DNA of 64,000 bases from Burkholderia contaminans (GTDB lineage Bacteria > Pseudomonadota > Gammaproteobacteria > Burkholderiales > Burkholderiaceae), in assembly GCF_029633825.1 (NCBI RefSeq), contig NZ_CP090641.1:1798001-1862000 (forward strand), written 5' to 3'. The position numbers and the translations under genes are program-made. The first letter of the stretch is position 1, and every line of letters starts with the position of its first letter. The notes under the pieces were generated by a model that made no database searches, had not been told where the DNA came from, and saw only the letters and a list, made by a program, of their open reading frames with translations. Of this stretch, positions 36,579 to 44,911 are shown piece by piece.

Positions 36579-37871
36579 TCAGTCCTCGCAGCGTTTCGGC
36601 AGCGTCAGCGCGAGCAGGCCGGCCACCGCGAGCGTGATCGCGAGGCTGTACACGCCGGCCGCCGCGCTCACGTGCTGGGTCAGCACGCCGACCGCATACG
36701 GGCCGCAGAAGCCGCCGAGATTGCCGAGCGCGTTGATCAGGCCGCGCGCGCTGCCGGCCGTCTCGACGCTGCAGAGCTTCGGCGGAATCGCCCAGAACAC
36801 GCCGGCCGCCGCCTGCAGGAAGAAGCCGCAGCCGATCAGGAACGCGAACGATACGGCCATCGACGCATGCGTGAGCACCGACAGCGCGAGGCACGCGGCG
36901 AAGCCGACGAGCGGCAGCAGCACGAACAGTCGGCGCTTGCCGGTTCGGTCAGACAGATACGACGTGACGAACATGCCGATCACCATCGCGACATACGGGA
37001 GCATCGCGAGCAGGCCGATCTTGCCCATCCCGGTGTGCGTGAGGTTTTTCAGCAGGGTGGGCAACCACATCGTATAGCCGTAGATGCCGACCTGATAGCA
37101 GAAGTTGATGGCGATCAGCAGCCAGATCGTCGGGTTGCGCAGCAGCTCGCCGAAGGACGCGGCTGCCGGCGTGCCGGCCGCGCGCTTGCGCTCCTGTTCT
37201 TCGCGCAGCGCGTCGAGGATGTAGGCCTTCTCGCGCGGCGACACCCAGCGCGCGGTCTCCGGGCCGTCGTCGGCGAACATCAGCCACACGACGAGGCACA
37301 GCAGCGACAGCGCGCCCGCGCTGAAGAACAGGTGATGCCAGTCGTACGCGGCGAGGATGAAGCCGGACAGCGGCGCGGTGATCATGCCGGCGAGCGGCAC
37401 GAACATGATGACCATCGCATTCGCACGGCCGCGTTCGCGGTCGGGAAACCAGTGGCTGACCATCGTCAGCACGACGGGCAGCATCCCGCCTTCGGCCACG
37501 CCGAGCAGGAAGCGCAGCGTCAGCAGTTGCCACGTATGGGTGACGAGCCCGGTCAGCACCGACAGCACGGCCCAGCTCACGAGCGACCACGCGATGAAGG
37601 TCTTGCCGCTGCCGAGCGCGGCGCGCCGGCCGCCTGGAATCTGCAGGAACAGGTAGCCGAAGAAGAAGATGCCGCCGGCGAGGCCGGCCATCGTCGCGTC
37701 CATGCCGAGATCGGCGTTCATTCCGCCAGGCATCGCGAACGCGATGTTCACGCGGTCCATGTACGAAATGATGCAGGCGAGCAGCAGCGGCGGAATCACG
37801 CGCAGCCAGCGGCGGCGCGGAATGGCTTCGCCGGCTTCGTAGGCCGGGGTGGCCGGGTTCAACAGGGTCAT
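36579..37871 (-). CDS. MFS transporter, anion:cation symporter family (galactonate/glucarate-type)
   Basis: The 430-residue protein has 12 hydrophobic segments. It starts IISYMDRVNIAFAMPGGMNADLG, a signature of ACS-family sugar-acid transporters (YxDRxN motif). The FLLGVAEGGMLPVVLTMVSHWFP region is also diagnostic. It imports a hexonate or similar acid with H+. It is the fourth gene of the operon between the DHDPS-family lyase and the propeller gene, so it is likely the uptake system of this pathway. Confidence 0.9.
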   Translation of the reverse strand: MTLLNPATPAYEAGEAIPRRRWLRVIPPLLLACIISYMDRVNIAFAMPGGMNADLGMDATMAGLAGGIFFFGYLFLQIPGGRRAALGSGKTFIAWSLVSWAVLSVLTGLVTHTWQLLTLRFLLGVAEGGMLPVVLTMVSHWFPDRERGRANAMVIMFVPLAGMITAPLSGFILAAYDWHHLFFSAGALSLLCLVVWLMFADDGPETARWVSPREKAYILDALREEQERKRAAGTPAAASFGELLRNPTIWLLIAINFCYQVGIYGYTMWLPTLLKNLTHTGMGKIGLLAMLPYVAMVIGMFVTSYLSDRTGKRRLFVLLPLVGFAACLALSVLTHASMAVSFAFLIGCGFFLQAAAGVFWAIPPKLCSVETAGSARGLINALGNLGGFCGPYAVGVLTQHVSAAAGVYSLAITLAVAGLLALTLPKRCED

Positions 37872-38012
37872 GGTGTCTCCAGTCTTGGTGGTGGGCGGCG
37901 GCGGTCTTCTGATGGACCGCTGTCACGCCGTGACGCGCCGATGTCGTACCGGCCGCCGATGCGCAACGCCCTGAGGCGTTGCACGGGTGAACCGATGTCG
38001 GGTGCCTCGCGC

Positions 38013-38930
38013 CTAGCGCCCCCAGCGCAGTACGAGCGGATCGAGCCGCCGCGCCGCGTCGAGCAAGCCGGCGCGCACCTGTGGATGCAGCTCGGGCCAC
38101 GGCGCGCGCGGTGCGTCGCACGCGATCACGCCGCCTTCGCGCATCAGCGCCTTCGCGGTCAGGAAGCCCGACTGGCGGTTCTCGTAGTTGATCAACGGCA
38201 GCCAGCGCGCATACTGCTCGACGGCTTCGTCGCGCCGGCCGGCGAAATACGCGTCGGTGATTCGGCGAATTCCGTCCGGATAGCCGCCGCCCGTCATCGC
38301 GCCGGTCGCGCCGGCATCGAGATCGGCGAGCAGCGTGATGCCCTCCTCGCCGTCCCACGGCCCCTCGATCGCATCGCCGCCGAGCGCGATCAGCTCGCGC
38401 AGCTTCGACGCGGCGCCGGCCGTCTCGATCTTGAAGTACGACACCGCGTCGATCTCGCGCGCGAGCGACGCGAGGAACGGCGCGGGCAGCGCGACGCCAC
38501 TGGCGGGCGCGTCCTGGATCATCAGCGGAATGTCGAGGCCGTCGGCAGCTTCGCGGAAGAACGCGCGCACCTGTGCCTCCGGCACGCGGAACGTCGCGCC
38601 GTGATACGGCGGCATCACCATCACCATCGCCGCGCCGAGTGCCTGCGCGCGCCGGTTGCGTTCCGCGCAGATGCGCGCGCTGAAGTGCGACGTCGTGACG
38701 ATCACCGGCACGCGGCCCGCGACGTGTTCGAGCGTGACGCGCGTGATCAGGTCGCGTTCGTCGTCGCCGAGCGCGAACTGCTCGGAGTAGTTCGCGTGGA
38801 TGCAGAGGCCCTGCGAGCCGGCATCGATCATGAATTCGAGGCAGCGGCGCTGGCCGTCGAGATCGAGTGCGCCGTGCGCGTCGAAAATCGTCGGCACAAC
38901 CGGAAAGACGCCCTGGTAGCGTGCGTTCAT
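38013..38930 (-). CDS. DHDPS/NAL-family aldolase or dehydratase
   Basis: The 305-residue TIM-barrel enzyme has a Schiff-base lysine, K167, in SYFKIET. The usual GTTGE substrate loop of dihydrodipicolinate synthase is replaced by ANYSEQF, and PPYHG occupies the Tyr region. It is therefore not lysine biosynthesis. In this operon it probably cleaves or dehydrates a 2-keto-3-deoxy sugar acid made by the adjacent enolase-family dehydratase. It lies 8 bp from that gene. Confidence 0.85.
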   Translation of the reverse strand: MNARYQGVFPVVPTIFDAHGALDLDGQRRCLEFMIDAGSQGLCIHANYSEQFALGDDERDLITRVTLEHVAGRVPVIVTTSHFSARICAERNRRAQALGAAMVMVMPPYHGATFRVPEAQVRAFFREAADGLDIPLMIQDAPASGVALPAPFLASLAREIDAVSYFKIETAGAASKLRELIALGGDAIEGPWDGEEGITLLADLDAGATGAMTGGGYPDGIRRITDAYFAGRRDEAVEQYARWLPLINYENRQSGFLTAKALMREGGVIACDAPRAPWPELHPQVRAGLLDAARRLDPLVLRWGR

Positions 38931-38938
38931 GGCGGCCC

Positions 38939-40111
38939 TCACTCGACGATGTCGAACTGGTCGAGGAATTCGGTCTTCAGCGTGAGACCGAGGCCCGGCA
39001 CGTCGTCGCGCAGTTGCACGAAGCCGTTCTCGGCCACTGGCTCGCCGTCGAAGATGTAATAGAACAGCTCGTTGCCGACTTCGACGTCGAACATCGGGAA
39101 GTACTCGCTCATCGGCGACGCGAGCGTGCTCATCGTCAGGTGATAGTTGTGCATCTGGCCCGCATGCGGAATCACTGGCACGCTGTACGCCTCGCACAGC
39201 GCGTTGATCTTGTGCGCCATCGTGATCCCGCCGACGCGGTTCGTGTCGTACTGGACGACCGACACGGACTTGCGGTCCAGCAGCTGCTTGAAGCCGTACA
39301 GCGAGAACTCGTGCTCGCCGCCGGAGATCGGAATGCGCGTGAGCTGGTTCAGCTCCGCGTAGCCGTCGATGTCGTCGGCGATCACCGGTTCTTCCAGCCA
39401 GCGCGGCTGGTATTTCTCGAGCTTCGGCAGGATGCGCTTCGCGTATTCGAGGTTCCAGCCCATGTAGCACTCGAGCATCAGGTCGTTGTCGTAGCCGATC
39501 ACCTCGCGGATCGCCGCGACCGACTTCAGGTTCTCCACCACGCCCTGCTGTCCGTGCGCGGGCCCGTAGCCGAAGCGCATCTTGAACGCGCGGAAGCCTT
39601 CCTTCAGGTAGCGCTGCGCTTCGTCCTGCATCTCCTTCAGGTCGGTGCGATAGAGCTTCGAGTAGTAGCAGGGGATCTTTTCCTTGGTGCGGCCGCCGAG
39701 CAGCTTGAACACGGGCTTGCCGACGCTCTTGCCGAGGATGTCCCAGATCGCGATGTCGACCGCCGAGATCGCCGCCATGCCGATGCCCTTGCGGCCCCAC
39801 GCGTGGGTCGCGCGATACATCCGCTGGTTCAGGTATTCGTAGTCCCACGGATCCTGGCCGATCACGAGCGGCGCGAGGTACTGGTCGATGATCACCTTCG
39901 CGACATGCGGCGCGAGCGCGACGTTGCCGAGGCCGACGATGCCGTCGTCGGTCTCGACTTCGACGACCGTCCACGCATGGAAGCGGAACGTGCTCATCGT
40001 TTCCTGCGGCGCATACAGCAGGTCCATCGCGTTCGAGCAGAAGTTGCCCTGGGGCGGGACGGTCTTGCCTTTCCACTGGAATACGCGGGCGCGGACGGAA
40101 CGGATCTTCAT
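38939..40111 (-). CDS. Mandelate racemase/enolase-superfamily sugar-acid dehydratase (rhamnonate dehydratase-like)
   Basis: The 390-residue protein has an N-terminal capping domain and an MR-type barrel: FRAFKMRFG (general base Lys), metal-ligand runs [16 protein letters not shown] and SGGEHE, and the acid/base His in [11 protein letters not shown]. The barrel resembles L-rhamnonate dehydratase rather than galactonate dehydratase. It should convert an aldonic acid to its 2-keto-3-deoxy form. The exact acid cannot be fixed. The ribosome site is GGAGACACC. Confidence 0.87.
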   Translation of the reverse strand: MKIRSVRARVFQWKGKTVPPQGNFCSNAMDLLYAPQETMSTFRFHAWTVVEVETDDGIVGLGNVALAPHVAKVIIDQYLAPLVIGQDPWDYEYLNQRMYRATHAWGRKGIGMAAISAVDIAIWDILGKSVGKPVFKLLGGRTKEKIPCYYSKLYRTDLKEMQDEAQRYLKEGFRAFKMRFGYGPAHGQQGVVENLKSVAAIREVIGYDNDLMLECYMGWNLEYAKRILPKLEKYQPRWLEEPVIADDIDGYAELNQLTRIPISGGEHEFSLYGFKQLLDRKSVSVVQYDTNRVGGITMAHKINALCEAYSVPVIPHAGQMHNYHLTMSTLASPMSEYFPMFDVEVGNELFYYIFDGEPVAENGFVQLRDDVPGLGLTLKTEFLDQFDIVE

Positions 40112-40178
40112 CGGGTGTCTCCGGAGTTCGGTGTGATGTTTTGGTGTTGAAACGCGGGCGGCCGGCGGGGCCGTCGGG

Positions 40179-41234
40179 TCAGGCGGAAACGGGCTGCGTA
40201 CGGCGCGCGGCGCCCATCCGGCACGCGATCTGCAGCGCCTGCCAGGTCGCGCCGACGTCGGCCGTGCCGCGGCCCGCGATGTCGTACGCGGTGCCGTGCG
40301 CGGGCGTCGTGATCGGCACGGGCAGCCCGCCCTGCACGGTCACGCCGCGCGAGAAGCCGAGCAGCTTGATCGCGATCTGCCCCTGGTCGTGGTACATCGT
40401 GACGATCGCCTGGTAGTCGCCGGCCTGCGCCTTCAGGAAGATCGTGTCGGCGGGGAACGGGCCGTGGAACGGCGCGTCGGTCGGCCAGTCGCGCGACTGC
40501 AGCCGGTGCACGGCCGGCTCGATGATGTCGACTTCCTCGCGGCCGCAGCTGCCGCCGTCGCCGCCGTGCGGGTTGAAGGCGGCGATCGCCACCTTCGGCA
40601 CGGCGACACCGTTCGCGAGCAGCGACCGGTAGATCAGTTCGGATGCCTGTTCGATCCGCTCGACGCTCAGGTAGCCCGGCGCATCCTTCAGCGGAATGTG
40701 CGACGAGATGCGCGCGGTCCACAGCTCGCCGAGCGTGTTGAATTCGCAGAAGTAGCCGGTCACGCCGAGCGCCTCGGCGAAGTGGTGCAGCTCGTCCTCG
40801 TGCTTCAGCCCGCCGAGCTTCATCGCGTACTTGTTGAGCGGTGCGAAGCAGATCGCGTCGACGTCGCCCGCCAGTGCCGCGTCGAGGCACAGGTCGAGCA
40901 CGGTCAGCGTCGAGCGGCCGCCGGCCGCGCCGGGCTGCCCGACCGTGACGTCGGCCGGATCGATCGTGTCGAGGGCGACGAACGCGGGGCGTTCGGTCGA
41001 CGGCCGGCCGCGCGCGGCGGCGAGCGACGCGACGGGTTCGACGTCGACCGTCACGCCCGCGACGCGCTGGCCGGCTTCCCACAGCCAGCGATCGCCGATC
41101 AGCACGAGGTTCGCGCGGGAAGTTGCGTCGGGGCGGGCGAGCAGTTTCGCGATCAGCTCGGCGCCGATGCCGGCGGGGTCGCCGAGCGTCAGCGCGACGA
41201 CGGGCAGGGCGGCGGCGGGCGAGGGGGTGTTCAT
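40179..41234 (-). CDS. PdxA-family (4-hydroxythreonine-4-phosphate dehydrogenase-like) protein
   Basis: The 351-residue protein has the PdxA N-terminus ([18 protein letters not shown]). The three metal-binding His residues lie in [14 protein letters not shown] and [10 protein letters not shown], and [15 protein letters not shown] is typical. It is about 20 residues longer than biosynthetic PdxA. As the first gene of a sugar-acid operon controlled by a divergent LysR gene, it is likely a PdxA2-type catabolic dehydrogenase acting on a hydroxy-acid phosphate or related acid, not the vitamin B6 enzyme. Confidence 0.85.
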   Translation of the reverse strand: MNTPSPAAALPVVALTLGDPAGIGAELIAKLLARPDATSRANLVLIGDRWLWEAGQRVAGVTVDVEPVASLAAARGRPSTERPAFVALDTIDPADVTVGQPGAAGGRSTLTVLDLCLDAALAGDVDAICFAPLNKYAMKLGGLKHEDELHHFAEALGVTGYFCEFNTLGELWTARISSHIPLKDAPGYLSVERIEQASELIYRSLLANGVAVPKVAIAAFNPHGGDGGSCGREEVDIIEPAVHRLQSRDWPTDAPFHGPFPADTIFLKAQAGDYQAIVTMYHDQGQIAIKLLGFSRGVTVQGGLPVPITTPAHGTAYDIAGRGTADVGATWQALQIACRMGAARRTQPVSA

Positions 41235-41328
41235 GGGTGTCTCCGGTGGCGGCGCGTGGCCGTTTGTCTATGGGGTTCATGCTAGGTAGACGGAATGAGT
41301 CGGTAAATTGAAAACTCTTGATGAATCG

Positions 41329-41343
41329 ATAACCTGGAGTAAT
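41329..41343. promoter_or_regulatory. Putative LysR operator at the pdxA-like/LysR divergent promoter
   Basis: ATAACCTGGAGTAAT, preceded by AATCG (AATCGATAACC at 41324-41334), lies in the 114-bp gap between divergent genes, close to the LysR start. The same element occurs at 44098-44117 upstream of the MFS gene. Confidence 0.45.
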
Positions 41344-41348
41344 CAAAG

Positions 41349-42296
41349 ATGGGCTCGATCGACCGACGAGACTCGACGCCGCAATTGCTGAACCGGCTAC
41401 GCATGCGGCAGATCGCGCTGCTGCTGGCCGTGGACGAATGCTCGACGCTGCGCGCGGCAGCCGACCAGATGGGCCTCACGCAGCCGGCCGCGACGAAGAT
41501 GCTGGCCGAGCTGGAGAGCGCACTCGGGCAGCGGCTGTTCGATCGCGTCGGGCGCGGGCTCGTGCTGAATCCGGCCGGCGAGCGCGTGCTCGGCTATTTC
41601 CGCGGGATTCGCGGCAGTGTCGAGGCGCTGAACCGCGAGCTCGGCGAGTTGCAGCTCGGCAGCGCGGGGCGGCTCGCGATCGGCAGCATCATGGCGGCGT
41701 CGCCGGGGCGGCTCACCGAGGCGCTGGTGCAGTTGAAGGCGCGTTATCCGCTGCTGGCGATCGACATAGCGGTGGATACGAGCGACCGGCTGATGCCGCA
41801 GCTTCTTGACGGGGTGCTGGAAGTGGTGATCGGGCGCCACGTCGGGACCGATTGCGACTTCCGCGTGGTGGACGACGAAGCGCTCGCGATCATCGCGGGC
41901 CGTGACCATCCGCTCGCGGGCGCGGGGCCCGTGGCGTTCGACGCGCTGCTCGATTACACGTGGATCCTGCAGCCGGCCGGCAGCCCGGCGCGCGAGGTCG
42001 TCGAGCGCGAGTTCAACGCGCGGCACCAGCCGATGCCGCGCGGGCTGGTCGAAACCGGGTCGATCCTGACCACGATGAACCTCGTCGACCGTTCGCCGAT
42101 GCTCGGCGTGATTCCGCTGACGGTGGCGCAGCGCAATGCGGAGCACGGGCTCGTCGCGATCATCGATTACACGCTCGAACAGAAGCTGCCGTCGTACGGC
42201 AGCCTCGTGCGGCGCGACCGGCCGCTGAGCATCCCCGCGCAGCAGTTTCTTGCGCTGTTTCATCGAGAAGGAGCCGGGGATGATGACGGCGCTTGA
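41349..42296 (+). CDS. LysR family regulator of the sugar-acid operon
   Basis: The 315-residue protein has a winged helix at residues about 17-50 (STLRAAADQMGLTQPAATKMLAELE) and a periplasmic-binding-like effector domain. The helix and the RAAADQMGLTQPAATKML pattern fit the GbpR/CysB-like branch that senses sugars and sugar acids. It is divergent from the pdxA-like gene and is expected to control that operon and, by shared operator, the MFS gene starting at 43992. Confidence 0.9.
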   Translation: MGSIDRRDSTPQLLNRLRMRQIALLLAVDECSTLRAAADQMGLTQPAATKMLAELESALGQRLFDRVGRGLVLNPAGERVLGYFRGIRGSVEALNRELGELQLGSAGRLAIGSIMAASPGRLTEALVQLKARYPLLAIDIAVDTSDRLMPQLLDGVLEVVIGRHVGTDCDFRVVDDEALAIIAGRDHPLAGAGPVAFDALLDYTWILQPAGSPAREVVEREFNARHQPMPRGLVETGSILTTMNLVDRSPMLGVIPLTVAQRNAEHGLVAIIDYTLEQKLPSYGSLVRRDRPLSIPAQQFLALFHREGAGDDDGA

Positions 42297-42467
42297 TGAC
42301 GCGGTTTGCCAGCCGAGGCGGCCGAGCCAGCCACGCCGGCCGCGCTGGCCGAATCAGCCACGGTGGCCGAATCTGCCGAGCCGGCCGAATCAGCCCAGCC
42401 GGCCAAATCGGCCGAAACAGCCGAGCAGACCGAGCCAGCCGAGCCAGCCGAGTCAGCCGAGTCAGCC

Positions 42468-42521
42468 GGAGCAGCAGGAGCAGCAGGAGCAGCAGGAGCA
42501 GCAGGAGCAGCAGGAGCAGCA
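42468..42521. repeat. Six tandem copies of GGAGCAGCA
   Basis: The copies are exact and contiguous with a 9-bp period. Such an array can change length by slippage without changing frame. Confidence 0.9.
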
Positions 42522-42573
42522 GGAACGCCCGAGCGAGCCGGAACAGCCGAAACAGGCAAGCTAACCGAGCCAA

Positions 42574-42618
42574 CCGAGCAAGCCGAGCAAGCCGAGCAAG
42601 CCGAGCAAGCCGAGCAAG
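42574..42618. repeat. Five tandem copies of CCGAGCAAG
   Basis: The copies are exact and contiguous with the same 9-bp period as the neighbouring array but a different unit. Confidence 0.9.
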
Positions 42619-42714
42619 CCGCGTCGGTCATGCACCACCATCGCGGACCGCAGTGAAGCGCAATCGTGCCGCTGGCGAGACGGAAAAAGTCAGGCGAACC
42701 CGAAGCGAACGGCC

Positions 42715-43992
42715 TCAGTGCACCGACGGCGCCGCAGGCGCGTCGGCGAGCGCCGGCATCGACGCCGACAGCGTGCGATCCGGGCGAATCCGCAGTGCGG
42801 CGACGATGCCGATCAGCAGCATCGCGACCGAGCCGATGAACGGCACGGTCCAGCTCCCCGTGCGATCGACGAGATAGCCGAACAGGATCGGCGACAGGAT
42901 CCCCGAGATCGCGGAGCCCGCGTTCATCATCCCGCTCGCGATGCCGGCGTGGGTCGGCGCGATGTCGCTCGGCACGGCCCAGATCGGCCCGATCGTCAGT
43001 TCGAGGCACAGGAACGAGCCCGACAGGCACAGCGCGACGCCGGCCGTCGAATGCACGACCGCGAGCGGCAGCAGGCACGCGAGCGCACCGACGAAACTCG
43101 CGACGATCACGCTCTGCCGCGACAGCGCGAGGTTGCCGGTCTTCCGGTAGATGCGGTCGCACAGCCAGCCGCCGAGCGTGTCGCCCACCACGCCCGCGAG
43201 GAACACGCCGGACGCGAACAGCGCGGTCGACTTCAGGTTCAGGCCCTGGCCGTTCAGGAAGAACGTCGGCAGCCACGTGAAGAACAGCCACGCGGTCCAG
43301 CCGTAGCAGAAGTAGACGAAGATGGTCGGCGCCATCCGGCGGAACAGCGGCCCCCACGGCGTCGGGCCGGCGGGCGGCGCGGGGCGGGCAGCGCGCCGCC
43401 GATCGTTGCCCGCTTCGTCGCCGAGCGGATGTTCGCGGAAGCCGACGATCCACCATGCGAGCCACGCCAGCGTGACCGCGCCGATCACGAAGAACGCCGC
43501 GCGCCACGACAGCCAGGTCATCAACGCGGCGACGATCGGCGGCGTGACCGCGTTGCCGAGCCGCGAGAACGAATGCGTGAAGCCCTGCACGACGCCGCGC
43601 CGCTCGCGCGGGAACCAGTGGGTGATCGCGCGGGCCTGGGCGGGCAGCGTCGCGCCTTCGCCGATGCCGAGCAGCAGGCGCGCGGCGAACAGCAGCCCGA
43701 GGCTGTGCACGAACCCGGTGGCGAAGGTCGACACGACCCAGATCAGCCCGCAGCCGATCAGCGTGATGCGGGCGCCGAACCGGTCGGCGATCCAGCCGCC
43801 GCCGATCTGGCAGATTGCATACGAATACGCGAACGCGGAGAATGCGACGCCAAGTTCGGTGTTCGACAGGCCGAGCTCGGCCTTGATCGCGCCGGCCGCG
43901 GTCGCGAGGTTGACGCGGTCGACGTAGAGGATGAACGAAAGCGCGCACAGCAGCCACAGCGTGTGGCGCCGTTGACGGTGGTCGTTAGGCAT
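42715..43992 (-). CDS. MFS transporter, anion:cation symporter family
   Basis: The protein is about 425 residues from ATG 43992, which has GGAGTGAG just upstream; the GTG at 44001 is less likely. ILYVDRVNLATAAGAIKAELG is the ACS-family signature, and LLLGIGEGATLPAQARAITHWFP the second. It has 12 hydrophobic segments and likely imports a sugar acid. It carries the same putative operator as the pdxA-like operon 2.7 kb away, so it may be a second uptake system of that regulon. Confidence 0.88.
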   Translation of the reverse strand: MPNDHRQRRHTLWLLCALSFILYVDRVNLATAAGAIKAELGLSNTELGVAFSAFAYSYAICQIGGGWIADRFGARITLIGCGLIWVVSTFATGFVHSLGLLFAARLLLGIGEGATLPAQARAITHWFPRERRGVVQGFTHSFSRLGNAVTPPIVAALMTWLSWRAAFFVIGAVTLAWLAWWIVGFREHPLGDEAGNDRRRAARPAPPAGPTPWGPLFRRMAPTIFVYFCYGWTAWLFFTWLPTFFLNGQGLNLKSTALFASGVFLAGVVGDTLGGWLCDRIYRKTGNLALSRQSVIVASFVGALACLLPLAVVHSTAGVALCLSGSFLCLELTIGPIWAVPSDIAPTHAGIASGMMNAGSAISGILSPILFGYLVDRTGSWTVPFIGSVAMLLIGIVAALRIRPDRTLSASMPALADAPAAPSVH

Positions 43993-44097
43993 GTGTCTCA
44001 CTCCATTCTCGTGCGCGGCGTGGCAAGGACGCCGCGTTCACTGGCCGGGCCAGCATCGCGCGGCGGCGGAGACACTGTCCAATGAATCTTTGGGATC

Positions 44098-44117
44098 AAT
44101 CGATAACCCCAGGTATT
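44098..44117 (-). promoter_or_regulatory. Putative LysR operator upstream of the MFS gene
   Basis: AATCGATAACC (44098-44108) continues into CCAGGTATT. The 11-mer is identical to 41324-41334, and the dyad-like ATAACC/GGTATT part aligns with ATAACC/AGTAAT there. It lies about 110 bp upstream of the MFS start, similar to the spacing at the pdxA-like gene. Confidence 0.45.
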
Positions 44118-44185
44118 CATTCCCGTTTCAGCGGCATCATCAGCATCGGTCGTACCCGACGCAATGGAACACCACAGGTGAAGAA

Positions 44186-44872
44186 TTGACCGACGACGAA
44201 GAACTTTCACTCCGCCGCGAGAGCCGCTTCTGGGAGCTGCCGCCGGTGAAATGGTGGATCCGTGGGCATGGCCGCGACGGCTATTCGTTCCGTCTGCTGC
44301 TGTGGCCGCCGGTGATCGTGTTCGTGCTCGAATTCGTCTGCGTGCTGTTCGACGCGTTGTACACCGGCATCGGCGTCAGCGCCGTCGCGACGCTGTTCCT
44401 CGGCTTTGCCGGGTACTACGGCGCGCAGCGCGAGTGGCTGGTGCCCGCCGCGACCACGCGCGCGCTCGTGAAGGCACGCATGAAGAAGGCGTCCGAACGG
44501 TTCTCGTCGCTCGGCGTGGGCGCGACCGTGCTCGCGATGTTCGTCGCGGCGACCTCGCTGTCGCTCGTGATGTCGGGTCAGCCGGTGCTGGACACTGCGT
44601 CGAAGGACGCGGTGTCGATCTTCATCGCGCTGGTGTTCCTGCCGGTGTACGTGTCCGGCGCGGTGCGCAAGCTGGCGATCGCGCGGGTCGAGGAACTGGA
44701 GGCGCTGCGCAACGCGACCGTCGGCACCCGCCTGAAATTCGACCGCGCCGGCGCGGTGCGCGCGGTCGTCGTGCAGGGCGCGGCGGGGAAAGGAACCGTG
44801 TCCGTGCGGGAGTACACGGTGCTCGGGTTCAACCCGCCGCTCGAACAGGTCGGGCGCGAACCGGGCGCGTGA
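44186..44872 (+). CDS. Four-helix inner-membrane protein of unknown function
   Basis: The likely start is TTG 44186 with AGGTGA 5 nt upstream, giving 228 residues beginning (M)TDDEELSLRRESRFWELPP; no ATG fits the frame near here. Four hydrophobic segments follow (LLLWPPVIVFVLEFVCVLF, SAVATLFLGFAGYYGA, GATVLAMFVAATSLSLVM and SIFIALVFLPVYVSGA). The tail is soluble with a basic region. I recognise no family. It converges with the histidine kinase gene and is divergent from the MFS gene. Confidence 0.6.
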   Translation: MTDDEELSLRRESRFWELPPVKWWIRGHGRDGYSFRLLLWPPVIVFVLEFVCVLFDALYTGIGVSAVATLFLGFAGYYGAQREWLVPAATTRALVKARMKKASERFSSLGVGATVLAMFVAATSLSLVMSGQPVLDTASKDAVSIFIALVFLPVYVSGAVRKLAIARVEELEALRNATVGTRLKFDRAGAVRAVVVQGAAGKGTVSVREYTVLGFNPPLEQVGREPGA

Positions 44873-44911
44873 CGGTTGAAGGTGACGTAAAGGCGTCGAG
44901 AATCCGGCGTC

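Larger units (their letters stand above)
42297..42714. repeat. GC-rich 9-bp minisatellite region
   Basis: Almost the whole 418-bp gap between the convergent LysR and MFS genes is low-complexity sequence built from 9-bp units: CCGAGCCAG-like units at about 42310-42460, six exact GGAGCAGCA copies at 42468-42521, then five exact CCGAGCAAG copies at 42574-42618. Because the unit is a multiple of three, several frames stay open and give Pro/Gln-, Ala/Glu- or Leu-rich peptides. One plus-strand frame starts at 42281 (overlapping the LysR stop) after AAGGAG and ends at 42564, but coding is doubtful. Confidence 0.85.

Noticed and set aside
36486..39059. 857-aa plus-strand open frame
   Set aside because: Antisense to the MFS and DHDPS-family genes; no recognisable domain.
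42281..42564. Possible Pro/Gln-rich protein starting inside the LysR stop region with AAGGAG before ATG
   Set aside because: The frame is open because of the 9-bp repeats, the ribosome site is also explained as LysR codons, and no complete domain is present; kept as repeat DNA.
42468..42618. CRISPR array
   Set aside because: The repeats are contiguous 9-mers without unique spacers; no cas genes are present.
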